From Nymphaea colorata (taxonomy: Eukaryota; Streptophyta; Magnoliopsida; Nymphaeales; Nymphaeaceae), in assembly GCF_008831285.2 (NCBI RefSeq), contig NC_045146.1, forward strand, positions 20,351,289 through 20,415,288: a DNA stretch of 64,000 bases, given 5' to 3'. A model generated the notes under the pieces. That model searched no databases. It was given only the letters and a program-made list of their open reading frames with translations, and was not told where the DNA came from. A program made the position numbers and the translations under genes. Positions within the stretch are counted from its first letter, which is position 1. Each line of letters opens with the position of its first letter. This document shows positions 36,963 to 50,167 of this stretch, one piece after another.

Positions 36963-37693
36963 TGCTGCTGTGGCGCATACGAGCTAAAGGTAGGTAATTA
37001 TTTTGACTATTTGAACAGATGAACCACAAAAGCATAGGTTTCTTGTTTTTTCTGTAATACATCTCACTTCTGGTTGAGGGTTGTATGTTATGAGAATTAC
37101 TTCGAGATTATACGCCAGAAGTTCTGCAGTTGAACTTTGTGTATATCATTGGTGCCAAAGGGGAGGTAAATGTAACAAATTCAATTACTTTTCTAAATCA
37201 GTAAACTAATGGATGGCTTGTTAGTGCTCAAACATGGACTAAATCAAATTGGAAGGGGGCATGAGCTAAATTGTCGGTAGATTGCTGTATTCCTTATCGC
37301 ACATAAGAGGGATCACATGCTAAAACAAGAACAATCAGTTGGGATGACCATAAACTCTGGCAGAACCATTAATAGGGTTGACTAGATTGTTCCCGGATAG
37401 TTGTTTAGATTATTTTGCATCTTTTTCTTTCGTCTATTTGTTCTTGGTTCTCAAGTAGTTTAATTTGTTGCAGTGCTTTGTCTTCGCAGATCAGCTGACG
37501 AAGTCTTTATCGTGGCAGGAATGTGCTAAGTTTTTCCAGTTTCTGATTTTGTTCTATATATTTTGCAGATTCAGTTCTTGTGTTGGAAGAAAGAGAAAGC
37601 ATATCTGCACAAATTGTATACAGGATAAAGCACGAGGATAATCATGCACCTTTGGTGGGATCTATAATGATGATAATCTGGCATTTTGGATAA
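36963..37693 (+). other. Possible exon series of an unknown or decayed gene
   Basis: Three segments flanked by AG and (for the first two) GT lie in one phase: 36963-36989, 37130-37165 and 37569-37693. Joined they read LLWRIRAKVELCVYHWC and go on to DSVLVLEERESISAQIVYRI before a stop at 37691. The pyrimidine tract before the first (CTTTCCTTCCAG) is good. I do not recognise a family, and two of the segments are only 27 and 36 bases, so this may be chance. No start exon was found upstream. Confidence 0.2.
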
Positions 37694-40305
37694 GATAAGA
37701 AAGGTCGCTTAAACTCCAAAGCGTTCCATTCAGTTTTCTGTGAAGCAATGTTTGAGAAGGTGGTATAAAGCAGATGATCAGACTTTACCATACTCATTGT
37801 TGGTTGATTTTATAGTGCAGATGCTACCACACAGTAAATTGTGATGATCAGTATGAGTGGGGATGGTTCTGTAACATTGTCCACTTATTAGTTGTAAATA
37901 ATGTGAAAGCTGCTAACCATGCTAACTTATGATTATTTTGATGAGGGTTACATTTGTGTAGCAGAACCATGACGTGCATTAGGTTGCACCATGCACAGCT
38001 AATGGTGCATGTCATGTGAACTCCTAACCCACTTTTAGGGTGGTCGTGGCCCACTTTAAGGGCCAGTGTGATGCACAAAGGCCTATGCACCGGGCCTGCA
38101 CCCTCCAGATAACATGTTATGGATGGGTAAAAAGCCATCATTGATAACAAGAATGAAAGTGGTCAACCAGAGTAAGAGGAAATGTTGCTAGAAAAGAAGC
38201 CGAAAAGTAAAAACAGATTCACGATTTTTGTTTGCTGAATAAAACTATGACCGTCCTCCAGTAGACAATCCACCAGTGAGAGGGGAACATTGTTGCCTCC
38301 CTGCAGTGGCAAGCTATGACCGTCCTCCACCAGTGACTGGAGCGCAATGGCAACCTACCAACAGCACGGGGGAGGTGAAACGCCTCCTTCTCCTTTCTTT
38401 TTCTTCAAATGATGAATGATGAGGAGGGTGTTGGATAATGGCCCTGAGCCCGATCCTTCATCCCGTAACTGCTAGGGGCCCACTTGTAGTTATGAGCTTT
38501 AGCACTATACATGCTCTGCTATTCTTTAATTTAGGGATGTATGTTGATGGCCCTAAATCTGAGCCTCATAAAAGCAAACCCGAAAATCCATTGCTCTCTT
38601 GTTTCTTTCTTTCCTCCTCTTACTCACAGGTGTTGGGTGTGCAAGCTTCACCATCTGCTGATGGGCTGCTGATGGTGGACTTGCTGCATATTGGAGAGCT
38701 GACTGTAGTCGCCTGACGACATCCCGCTGCATTATCCAACAGAAGGAGGTGGTTGCATTCCTACCATTGTCAGCAGGTTGCTGCTGCCCTCAATGGCTGA
38801 CGGCTGCAGATGAGCAGAGTGGTTGTCTCCCCCTGTTCATATAAATAAAACGAAAAGTAGATGACCCACTTTGCCCTCGCTATTGGTAGGCTGCCAATGT
38901 ATTATGCTTGTGAGCAGATCGTGCGAAACAATTCGCCCACAAGCAGAGCATGGTAGTGATTGCTGATGGCAAAGGGGAGGCACCGCTTCACCTTGTGAGG
39001 CAGCATCAAACATGGACCTGATACCGACCCATTTCCTTTTAATATCAAACAACTGTGGTTCATCTGCATGGACAAGACAACCAACAGTAGCCGATGCTAT
39101 GTCGGCTGAACAGACTATAAGAGCAACCACGTTCTACCAAAACATGGTTTCATCTGGCTAGTCACAGGAATCCGGTCTCTTATGCATGCACTCGGATGAA
39201 TGCATCGAGGTATGTGCATGACACCTGATGGATATCATCGAATGACTGTAAATAGATGGAATCCCTATAAGCCATTAGGATTCAATCTCCCTACAAACGC
39301 ACACATATAGACACTTTAAGGAAAATTGAAGTTAGTTCACTTCATATAATGGATGCATGTTTACTATAATATTGAGATCATCTACTAGTATCCAAGAATC
39401 AATCGATCACATTGAGGCCCTACATGCATGGGTCTATTGCAATGATTTAAATCACGGCTATATATTTTTGTTTACTGAATAAAACTCGTGGACTATGGAA
39501 GCACTAATTTACAATAGTCATTCACAAATTTTAAAAGCACCAACACTGCAATTCTCTAAGCTACTTTAGAATGGTTGTTTCTCTTAATGGAATTAGTAAA
39601 GCAATGACAACGATAAGTTGATTAAGGCATGAAATTACCAAACCATTCTTATCTTCTTTCAAGTGGAAATTTTTCATCAGGCACAAAACTTTTGTGAACA
39701 CAAACTCACAAACCCCTTAATGCAACTAGCAGAATTTTTTTTCATCCATTCGCATGACTTTGACCCCCTTGACTCCACAACGAAAGTCCACACTGTCAGG
39801 CCAAGAACATGATGCTCACATGCTGATCCAAAATACTTGGCTAGTAATGAACTAAGAAAATGTTTGTCTTTGTAGGTTTATCTTTTGATGTTGCATCAAT
39901 CCAAGTTTAATTTTGGCACTGGAAGAAGATGGTCGCTAGCTGCTCCTTTGATCCCACCACTTCCGCCCAATCCGCATCCGGAAGGAGTAAAAAGTGACAT
40001 ACTTTCACCCAAAAACAAAACTCTCCTGCAGATGTGTCCGCCAAAGCTCACCAGGGATTAAATTGCATATAGTCATCTTTTCTGTCACTCACCCTCACCA
40101 ATTTGAACACCTTAGTTCAAGACAACCTTAGATTTAGCACCACTCATTTGCGTAGGAGTCCGAGATCCTATAGTGAGCAAGAAATAAGGGTCTCACATAA
40201 TCCCCAACAATGGGATTCTGAGTTGAGAATGGAATGCTATCATTTGACCAACATGACAGCATTCTTCAAGGAAATGGAAGTGAGGAGTTCAAGTTGATCT
40301 AACAT
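37694..40305. other. Gene-poor stretch
   Basis: No supported gene. Open frames at 37848-38150, 38438-38716 and 38837-39130 are without known motifs. A repeated phrase, CTATGACCGTCCTCCA, occurs twice near 38247 and 38315. The surroundings resemble transposon-derived DNA, but I could not define ends. Confidence 0.45.
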
Positions 40306-40640
40306 ATGACTAAAAATTAAAGATTTACTGCTAAAAAATTAGTTGCTATAGGAACATTAGCAATGGTTTTATAGTACATCAATGAAGCAATGTGCTTCTA
40401 GTAGCACTTTATGGTGCTTCTAGTGATAATTTTTTAAATTTTAGTCATCTAATAACATTCAACATATGGCATATTTGAATTTATTTTTATATATTAAAAT
40501 ATTATTTAAATCTACTATATAGCTAAGACTAAAAACTTGTCACTAAAAAACAGTCATCATAGGAGTGTTAATGATGGTTTATATTATAACAATGGTTCAT
40601 GGTGCATTCAACAATACTTATGGTGTTTTCAGCTATGTAA
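40306..40640. repeat. Pair of diverged direct repeats, MITE-like
   Basis: A unit with the order ACTAAAAA ... CTAAAAAA ... ATAGGA ... TTA..ATGGTTT appears near 40306-40372 and again near 40528-40590. Between them are near-palindromes (GTGCTTCTAGTAGCAC at about 40391) and AT-rich filler. Ends and superfamily were not resolved. Confidence 0.45.
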
Positions 40641-42590
40641 TTTTTAGTTTTTAGGTACCTTTCATTTGTTGTTGTCAAACTTTACGATGTTAAGCCCAGG
40701 ATGTCGAGAGAGATTTCATTTTTTAAGAATGGAAATGAAATGAAGAGATGGATTGTTAAAGGGATGAAGGTCTGGACTGTTTCTGGGATGACCTCCCCCG
40801 GACGGCCGGACCACGCCCTCCCCAACAGAAACTTATCTCATTGATTAAGTGTTTTTTTACAATAATCATAAAAACAACCTTTTGGTACTGTAAAAAACAC
40901 ATACATATTTTTCATAGGTAATCAAAACCATAAAATTGAAAAAAATGTCATGCTGGTCAACTTTAGGACGTTTTACAGAAGACCTTTCAATGTCTGAAAA
41001 TCTACTTTGATCGCTTAGTTACCAAGATAGTACACAAATAACCGCTCATTCCTGGGGGTGATGACAAACGTGAATCGGCAATGGGTGTTGTCAGAAAAAA
41101 AAAAGGGTAGGAAACCCCTGTTCATCATGATTCCCTTTATAAAGGAAAGTATTACAGCTTTCTTATGAGATGGTTTCTGCATAGGAAAGAAATCTCCTCT
41201 ATCCTGTTGTTAACGATAAGGAATCCAATCCTATGATGTCAACAAACAAGTATGAGGCATTGCCTATTGTGTTGATTTTCTTTATGTATTTAAAGAGAGT
41301 GCATCATGAAGGTAAGAACAGCTTACGTGAATCTCAGTTTTACCTTGTATTATTCGTTGCATTTCTCGAAGACCTTTTCACCTTGTCATAGAGTGAATCT
41401 CAAGTTCCATGCTTTAGCAGCATAGCGAAGAATCCTACGTTCTGGAGATGTGGGCTTGGAAGAAAGGAGAAGTATGACAGAAGAACAGCAAACGGAAAGA
41501 AAGATGGTCATCCCGAAGGCAGCGTCGGAACTTTCGAGTCCCTGAATATGCAGGTCACATTGTCACCATGATTTGTTGGTATGTTTGTTCGCGCGACATA
41601 GAGCTCCAGATTGAAATGAAGCGGATCGATCTGCCACATACTTGGTTGTGCTGTGTCTGAGTTTGGCTAACCCAGCTTCGTGGCTTCATGGCTTATACGT
41701 TCTAATCACTAAAACGTTACAAGATTATAGACATATATTTGCTGTTTGCCATCAAATTACTCAAAGTTAGTTGGTCGGCCAAATCGTCAGCTGCCAAATT
41801 ATCTAACAGCAAGCACGGTTAGTGAGCAGCCAAGCCATACCCTGTGGAAGGCGAGCCTTGCAATTTTCTTAACTATTTCTTCATGACTATGTCTAAAATA
41901 AGAACAAGAATCCTATTGAAGAGGGATCTCTGTCGCATTTGTGCGAGAAAAAACAACTGAATGGTGACTTTAACAATGCATCCTCTTCCGGCCTTCCGTT
42001 TTATGTAAATAAAAATTTGGACTTTTCTTTTTAACAAAGGTCCGGAACCTGCCTCCTAGCATCCATCAATTGGAAATAAAAATTTGCACGACATCAGCTT
42101 CTTCAACAATTGCAATAACTTAATTTTGCAATTAAATGCACTCAGACACAAACCACCTGAACACTGGAGAGAGAGAGAGAAAGATCCAAACAATCAATTA
42201 TGATTCAGAGCAACAATAGAAGTTCAACCAGCAACCAATCGCCCCTCCCTCTAGACAAGAAACCAAATATCAAACTCCTGTCAGGTCTCCAAGTTCAGTA
42301 ACTTGACCACGATCGTCCTTCGGTGGGCCGTTGTCAAGGCAGCGCATCGAGGAAATCCGTTTCATTGTGAAACGGATCAGCCTTGTCTCTGTTGTACATG
42401 TAGAAACTCGGTGTTCACGCTGGACAAACCGCGGACAACAGTTTGATGCAGAGGAGAAATCAGACGTTGTGAAGCCTTTAGGAATTTTACGAGAAGAATT
42501 TTCCCTGATATGATTCCTTCAAACGGCTTTTAGGCCTGCCCACCAGCCATTAATTATGTTGGCCAGCAGACGCTTTCTTGAATCACTGTT
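40641..42590. other. Gene-poor; 3' flank of SHOU4-like gene
   Basis: No gene seen. At 42355-42377 ATCCGTTTC and GAAACGGAT form a perfect 9-bp hairpin with a 5-base loop, about 215 bases past the stop codon of the minus-strand membrane-protein gene and so possibly in its 3' UTR. Confidence 0.5.
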
Positions 42591-44984
42591 TTAAGTGGAA
42601 CTCAAGATTAATCCATCAATTTCCAGAGGAAAAAGCAGTCTTCCCCATTGGCATCCAGTAGGGACAGACTCAGGTGGTTCAACTATTGCAATGCCATCTT
42701 CGGACCTTTTCAGAACTCCCATTACACATACTCTCTTTCCTTCTTCTATGTACCTGTTCATCATTTAGCACTAAACTTTTAAGAAATTGAACACAAAAAA
42801 CATGTGTTTACAGTGAAAATTAGCAAAATTTTAAAGAATATATGACATCATAACTAGTAGAAGATTAGTGCATTTTCATCTTAAAATTATGAGAAACACA
42901 CATATAATGATATAAAGGAACACCAAATGCACCATAGCCTACATCTGCCTATACAAACTCTTCTGGCAAACGAAGGCAGCATGTACTTACCCTTCCTCTA
43001 AGCATAACAAGCACGCTCCATCCTCTAGATTTCTCTCTGCTAGCCAACTCTTCAGATATGGTGACAAGGGCTGACTCTTGCTTTTGGTGTTAACCAGAAC
43101 GTTTTCATCAATCAATGGCAAAACTTTGGAACCAAATCCAGCTCTTACTGTGGCTCTCAAACCAGAGATCCTATCTGTTATATAGAAATCTGTAACGAAT
43201 CTCTGTTCAGAGGAAGCTGTTAAGTACCAATAAGAAAGCAGAAAATTCAAAAACAACATAATACCAACACTCAGATTATTAAAAGAAGAAGAAAAGAAAC
43301 CTGCACAAAAGTTACTTGGCAATAGATTACGTGTTCGGGATTTTTAAGGTCTAAAATTGCACATCTGGCCCAGTAATACCTTTTCCTTTGGTACAAATAA
43401 AGGAGGTTACTAGCAGAGACTATGAACCCCTTAAACTGAGAACTCCATACCGGCCGATAAACATTTTTCAGCCCACATGGATGTGTAAGACCTTAAAGAA
43501 CTATAGACACCATAAACATTTTGGCAACGGAAGAAAAATAAAGATCTGTTCAAACACGCTATATCACTTAGAAGGTTACAGAAGTTACTGATATTGTCCA
43601 AGGTACAGAAGCTACTTCTTGCAAACAGTGTGCTTGCAATAGGAGTTCTGCAAGTTACTGCAGTGACCAATCCAGACAATCTCTTAACTATTTTATGCTG
43701 TGATGCTCTTACAATCAAAAGCACTGCATATTGAAATCATATACAGAGTGCGCCTGTTGTTTATAATTAGAAACAAATGCAGATTACTTTATTGCATTAA
43801 GATTTTCATTTTCACAAGCTGCTAAAAGTTACAAAAGCTATCGCATGATCTAATTCTAAGTTCAAGATAAACTAGCATTTGGCATGTAGACGAGTATGAG
43901 AATCTAACTGCAGTGTTGGTCATTTCTATGAAAATGAAATTGTTCATGTCATGCTGTACCAAAGGTTTTATGTCTTCCCAGGTTACTTTGTAATGACTAA
44001 CAATTAGTAAAAAATCAATCATCCACTCTACTCTCGGTCCCTGCTCACTGTAGAAGCAAGCAAGGATGCAACAGCAGTTCACTATCATTCACCAGTTAAA
44101 CAACGGATGCAGAAAAGAGCATTACAAAGAGAAGAAAGAAAATGCGCAATATGAAAAATGTCAAAAATGAAAAGGTCTACATGGTTCCTAATCTCTTACA
44201 TTTGCTTTGAACGATTAATTCATCTAAGCAGCAAGACACTTGACTTGCGTATACAACGTTGTGTACGCAACTTTACGTGGGACGGGACCGTAAATGAAGG
44301 TGGTAGGTTGGGTCTTTTTGGGATAATGACGTTGCATCTGTTTAAAATTGACACAAAACCTCTTCAAGACTCTACATATGAAGAAGAAAGAACAGTTCCA
44401 ACAAGAAGAGCGCAGAAGCTGCACCTCTGAGTATGCTAACCTCCAAATGGACCAACCACCATTAAACAAGGAAGCGAGCCCTCCGTACTCGTACAAGCTT
44501 GTAGAGGTGTACACGCACCTGGCTGCCTTCTCATATGAAGATTCAAGCGCCACACTCCCACACGTAGCTACCTGATGCCCATTGAACCATTGCACGCATT
44601 AATGATGACATTGACCAATGACCATAAAACTAAAACATCACAAAGAGACACCAAACTCATGCAAAGCAAGGAAGGACATCCAATCCCCTCTGTTCCAAAA
44701 GCATCATTTAGACATTCACCCTCTTATGGACAGTAAATCTAAACGAGGACCAAATAAGAGTGTCTACTAGATGTCAAAGATGTAACAGCAAGCCAATAAA
44801 TCACAAGCTCCCAAAGCCAATAAATCACCTTCCCCCTGGGCTTACGCAAACTACACCTACTCCCAGAAACGTGATGCAGACGTAGTACATAACCAGCGCG
44901 CGTAAGACGTGGTATGTCTATTGCCTTGGAAAAAAATTATTTGATTTTGACGCTCCCCACGCCCCACACCCACACCGATACCCA

Positions 44985-45020
<36 letters not shown>

Positions 45021-45480
45021 AAAAAAAAAAAGGTGCAGCTTCGAAGAAAATGGAAATGTTTATTGTGTGAAGCCGTTAGAAGTAATGAACTATATAGATC
45101 CAAGGGGAGGAGAGGGAGAGATGAAGAAACGGAAAGTGGAAAACGAAAACCCTAGGAAACAAGAGGAGTACCCCGGTGACCTTGACGAAGTGTCCCTCTG
45201 CGGCTGTGGCGAGAGCGGAATCGGGAAGGCGGGAGAGAAAGAAGGAAAGGGCGCGATGCCTCCAGTTCCAGGCGTTCCAAAAGAGAAGGGCGAGGAGGAG
45301 GGCAGAGAGCGCGAGGAGGATGAGGAGAAAGAGTGCGTTGTGGACGGCGAAGAGGACGAATGCGAAGACGGAGACGCCGAGGGCGAAGAGGAAGAGGAGC
45401 GTGCAGGTGGCCGCCCTGGGGATGGTCGACCAGAACGAGGCTTCCCTGCCATCGCGGCCCCTCCACGACAGGTCGTTCAT
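42591..45480 (-). CDS. At1g16860/SHOU4-like membrane protein, short form
   Basis: Four exons on the minus strand: 45480-45172, 44571-44425, 43202-42991 and 42753-42591; GT-AG junctions close in frame to 276 residues. Two hydrophobic spans (about 22-46 and 49-68) come first, then a conserved soluble part: GHFVKVTG, VATCGSVALESSYEKAARCV with YTSTSLYEY, RFVTDFYITD, and near the end CLEEGYIEEGKRVCVMGVL and VPTGCQW. These are the hallmarks of the plant At1g16860/At1g78880 family. Arabidopsis SHOU4 and SHOU4L belong to it and restrain exocytosis of cellulose synthase. Those proteins have a long Ser/Gly/Pro-rich N terminus before the membrane spans; here only about 20 residues precede them, so this is the short type. 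The ATG at 45480 (MNDLSW) is the first in frame; the longer frame begins at GTG. Acceptor of exon 3 is taken as GAACAG to keep phase and the SER-type junction. Family safe, role inferred. Confidence 0.92.
44984..45031. repeat. (AAAG)n microsatellite plus poly-A
   Basis: GAAA tetranucleotide run ending in A11-12, inside the first intron of the SHOU4-like gene (44572-45171). It makes the antisense frame at 44914-45615 look long; that frame is not a gene. Confidence 0.95.
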
Positions 45481-46442
45481 CTCATCATCCCTTTCTTTCT
45501 TCACCCCGTCCCAGGGAGAGAAAAGAGAGCAGCGGAAGAAGAAGCAAGAGTAGTGAGGAAACAGGAAGCCTCCACAGTTTCATTTCAGTCAAACCCCGCC
45601 CTTGAAATGCCGTAAAACTGCCCACGTTTTATGTAGCTCCCACTCCCAGAACAGAAAGGAGGAGCAGCCAACCAAGCGTTCAGTTGAGCCCACGATTGAA
45701 CGCAAGAGTTTTTGAGATGAGATGGACTTACTTGTTCATGGATCGATGGAGACCGCATATCCAGATCCATCCTGCAAACCTAATGAGATAGACTTGTTCT
45801 AATCCAGATCAATCCCGACCAAATAATCCAGATCCATCCCTATTAGTGAACGAATACTCGGCCCTATCTATGCATACGATTCCAGCCAAATGATAAAAAG
45901 GGGTTATTTTAAGCAACTGTGACGGACGATCCACATGAAAGTGTCCGTTTGCTTATTTAATGAACAAATATTTAGCCGCGGCTTTTATTATTTTGAGTAG
46001 CACGTGACGTGAGATCCAAATGTTTCAAGCACTTTAGACCCGCAACCAAGCCTGGAGCTTCATGTGAAGGATCAGCTAATTTCACGTGAAGGCTGCAACA
46101 AAAACTCGCTTTTAGTGAAGATCCGTTTTCTTTTCTTGCCTCAACCAAATTTTTCTTAAATCATTCAACAAATTCTAACCAGCATCAGTACCCTTTACCC
46201 TCAATCCGACTGAAACTGGTTACTACTACTTGCACCGGGGTTGCAATACCCATATTAAAATTATTTTAAAAAATAATTGTAGAAAAGTAAAAAGCGTCTA
46301 CTTTTTTTATTAAAAATTTCAAAAGTACCTTCACCCCCACTTTGTATGTGCACTTAACTCAATCTATCTGAGTTGCCGTAAGTAAAAGCTGTAAAGCAGT
46401 TGAACTTGTCATTCCAAAAAGTTCGTGGCGCATTGAAGCAAT
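45481..46442. other. Upstream of SHOU4-like gene; intergenic
   Basis: Leader and promoter region of the minus-strand gene for the first few hundred bases. The phrase CCAGATCCATCC occurs twice (about 45760 and 45828). Beyond 45900 the DNA is AT-rich, with no gene seen until the tRNA. Confidence 0.5.
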
Positions 46443-46446
46443 AAAA
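46443..46446 (-). terminator. Pol III TTTT terminator of tRNA-Leu
   Basis: On the minus strand a T4 run lies 16 bases past the tRNA 3' end, the usual stop for RNA polymerase III. Confidence 0.6.
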
Positions 46447-46461
46447 CGCAACCCAATTTGA

Positions 46462-46462
<1 letters not shown>

Positions 46463-46542
<80 letters not shown>
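46463..46542 (-). tRNA. tRNA-Leu (anticodon UAG)
   Basis: An 80-base type II tRNA on the minus strand. The 7-bp acceptor stem pairs GACAGTT with AGCTGTC (one G-T), with A as discriminator. A box TGGCCGAGTGGTCTAAGGC and B box GGGTTCAAATCCC are intact. The anticodon stem CCAGA/TCTGG encloses TTTAGGC, giving UAG, which reads CUA leucine codons. A short variable arm (TCCGAAAGGGC region) fits leucine. No intron. The overlapping open frame (MAEWSKAPDLGSG...) is the well-known false protein from a tRNA-Leu gene. Confidence 0.97.
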
Positions 46543-49500
46543 GTGTTGGTGATGAGTATTCCGCTTGCACTAACTTATTATTACTTTGTTTTTTTTTTTT
46601 ATTCCCCAAACTTCGAAACCGTCATCTTCGACCTACAATGGCTGCGGAAAGTTTTCGTTCGAAATTTCCTTACGGCGATTATTTCCTTTTTTATGATGAA
46701 CAGAGAATAGAGAGATTGTATTCTAAATTTCTAGTGCTTAGTATGGTAGCCTCCAAGGATACTGCCCTCGTTTTCAGCTTTCCTTCTCGATTTAATATCC
46801 AAGTTGGATGCTAAGTAAGTTATAGCACCTGTGTTGGTGGGAAAAGGTTTTGGAGGCTAGCACGGGGGACTCTAGTATGCATCCTCTTGGTCTCGAGCGT
46901 TGGGTGCTGGAGACTTTATGATCCAAACTCCCATGGGACATGATGTTTTAGTTTATCGATTTCGATTTGGAAAAATGTGGATTCATTTCTTTTCTTTTCT
47001 TTTAATTCCAATTAAAACAAGAAAGAGTTCAGCCGTGGGGAGAAGTTTGCAGGGCTAATCCTCCCGCCCAACATTACCATCTCCACAAGCATGGCAGTTT
47101 TACATAAAACTGTTCTATGGCAATCTGTTTCAAAGCATGTCTGTCCTTAGTAATCTCTGACCCATTCTCTGTCGTATAAACAAAGTTTCCTGTCATCTTA
47201 TGAGTACATCTATAATACTTTAAGGATGTAATATTGCTTATAGTTCTGAAAGCCTCTATAATTCAGGTAACGCCAACAAAACTTTGTTTGCTCCATGTTT
47301 CAGACAATGGGCATGGCATTTTCTGTTGTGTGGTTACTGAAGAAACATACGCAATTGCTGTAAGATTCACTCTGAGATGGCTCGGGTGATGACTGTTAAG
47401 ATGATTCCCCTAAAATAGCAGCGTGGATGAATCTCTTATTGTCAGCAAGTTCGTGAATGATATTTCTTTGTTTCCCTTTTCTCTGGGGTCTCGCACCTGT
47501 AACACTGGAAACATGCTCCAAGGAACTAGAGCAGGATTTCCTTCGACAAGTGGAAACTAAAGTAGCTTGAAGTTCCATTTTACTCTTTGCTGGACTTTGA
47601 CACTTCAACTTGCACTTATTGATGCATGATCAAGTGATCAAAAAAAAATATTTATAGTGCACTCCCCTGCTCACAACTCCTATTGCATATTTCTCTGTTT
47701 TTCTTTCTGAAGGTTACTCTTTGGAGTTTTTGGTGAATGGCATTTCTTGTTTCCTTGATTAGTGGAACACAAGACGATAATACAGTTTCAATCCACCATA
47801 TTTTCCTCTTCTGTTCGTGTCATCCAAAACATTGAGGAGTATCCTTGCCAATCTTTTATCCGTTCTGCTTGTCCGTCCCCGTCCGTCTCACCTATGTGGA
47901 AAGTGACTTACGGAACCTATTAGCTGAATAGGATACTTAAAGAAGTGTTAAGTTCGGTGTACATGAAATTTTGTTTTGATTTGATAGACACATAAATTCT
48001 ACTTAAATTGCAATTTGTCCTAGTAAAGGTGAATCGTGTTTGGCTCTTTTTGGGGCTTCTCGATATCAACAAAAGATTTGTTACGCCTGACCTGTCATCA
48101 CTGGTCTGGTCTTCTCCTCCTGTTCACTCTCTCGATTTTACAGGAAATGTTCACTGGAGCTACTCGATAGATTTTTTGTGTAATCAAATTTCACTCTGTT
48201 GATTTTACAGGAAATGTTCACTGAGGCTTTGTATAATCAAATTAAGAATTTCTTAGTTCTTCTTTTTCATATAATATATTTATCATTTGGTGACGTTTAA
48301 TTTCAGGTATTTGTAATTCCACTGATTACAACTGCATTAGTCATTTGAGGCTTTATTGTTTATGATCTATGGAGGGTGCCCTCGCTATACGCCTTTTCCT
48401 AATTATCACTCTCATCTCCTGCCTCCGCACTCTATGGACGCCTTATCATCGATTTCCAGAAGCCAGAAAGTATTCATAGAAGTATTTGAAAGTGTTTCAG
48501 ATATAATTCCAATATTTCTTGCTTGTCTTCTCTACACAATGCAAAATCATTGCTATTTTCATTATTATTTGTAAGTTTGCGACTTGACCTTTTGCCTCGG
48601 TAATTGACCGGGCTGTCCTGCTACCTTTTAAAGAATTCAACACATCTCTGTTTCAAAGTGGAACCGAGGGACCCCTTTTTTTAGCTTCAGCAGAGGCGTT
48701 CAAGTCAATCTGACACTGACCTTTGCTCTCTTTTTGTGATGTTTTGGAGCTTTTCACTGCCTTCTATGAAAGTTGTGCTTCTATGTATCGCATTGAGTCA
48801 GCACAACTATCAGTAGGAGTAGGTCACTAGTGTCAAGCTTGACGATCATACCTCATGGAAGTTATCTTCTTGAAAATTCTAATAGTCAGTTTATCTTGAA
48901 AATTTTTGAGACGACTTGTCTAGCAAAGCCATGGTGACATCTTGAAACTTTAGGAAAGTTGACCTGTAAGAAAAAGCAAGTCTGAAGAATGCCACAAGAA
49001 AATGGAAATATATGACCATTTCTCTGTCTCAAAAGATTGCTAGATGGGATCTGGATTTGTTGACAAGTCGCATATTCACAGTAACTTGGGATATACGTAT
49101 AGCTGTATGCAAGATTCGCCACCAAGAAATGTACAATTCAAATCAAACTTTATTTAATCCATATGTGGTGACTGGTTAGGCATGATTCAAGTGGGAATTA
49201 CTTGTGTCAGACCACTGAACACCTGGTCAACAAAATCAAGCCCGGTCTTCCATTACATGCACCGTTTGGCCCCTTTTTCTCACGAAGTGAAATATTGATA
49301 TATTATCTTACGGATTGTGTTATGTTAGGTAGTGGACTGGCATTGTCTTTTTGGAAGTGGCGCAAACTTTACCATCCCTTGCATGTATTTTTGTGGCCTA
49401 CTCACTGCTTTATTTTGTTTACATTTGAATAACATTTCTTGTTGAGGTTGCTGTCAGTTCCTCATGCTTTACGTCGTGATGTTAACTCTTCAACATTGTT

Positions 49501-50081
49501 ATTTGGAAGTTTGCCCGTATTTGTAAATGTAATATTCCATCTGCCATGATCATCATCTGTTTGGCTTTTCTTGTCAAAGAAAATGGAAGCCATATGTTGG
49601 ATTCTGCAGTTTCCTTCATCTTGTCCTCTTGGACTTCCTTGAGTACAATTATTCTTATGATAACAGAATTTTCTGTTCCAGAAATCTAAATGAAAGTTGA
49701 TGTAGAATTCCAAAATCTTAGTGTAGGTATAGTGGTGTCTTTCATCCGATCTCCACTTGAAAGCGAGGACAGGGCACTGATGGTTAGTAGGATTGTCGCT
49801 CTATCTTCCAACTTGATCATTCTTATGTATGACTTGGTTGCATGCATTTATAGTTTTACTATCAATGTTATGCTGCTTGTTTACTGGCATTTTCCTTTTT
49901 AGTTGCTGGCAGCTAAATAATGGTGACTGCTGCCTTCAAACGGGCTATCCTGCTTAACTATGTAATTCTATTACTTCATTTGTTCTCCTTCTACCGTGTT
50001 TTTTTTTGGAATCCACATCTAGTTTGCGATTCACTTTCAGTCCCCATGACTAGCTCCTTCGTGCACCCCCCCCCCCCACCA

Positions 50082-50084
<3 letters not shown>
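46543..50084. other. Gene-poor, T-rich stretch
   Basis: No supported gene. An ATG frame of 58 codons at 46638-46814 (MAAESFRSKFPYGDYF...) lies close to the tRNA but matches no family I know. A local duplication, CACTCT..GATTTTACAGGAAATGTTCACTG, is at about 48125-48157 and 48192-48222. The T-rich, splice-signal-rich composition resembles intron or UTR DNA, but I could not join exons. Confidence 0.45.

Positions 50085-50167
<83 letters not shown>

Noticed and set aside
44914-45615. 233-codon plus frame rich in Glu/Lys/Arg
   Set aside because: It is antisense to the first exon of the SHOU4-like gene and is stretched by the AAAG microsatellite.
46354-46536. 60-codon minus frame MAEWSKAPDLGSGPKGRGF
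   Set aside because: It is the translation of the tRNA-Leu gene itself, a widely repeated false protein.
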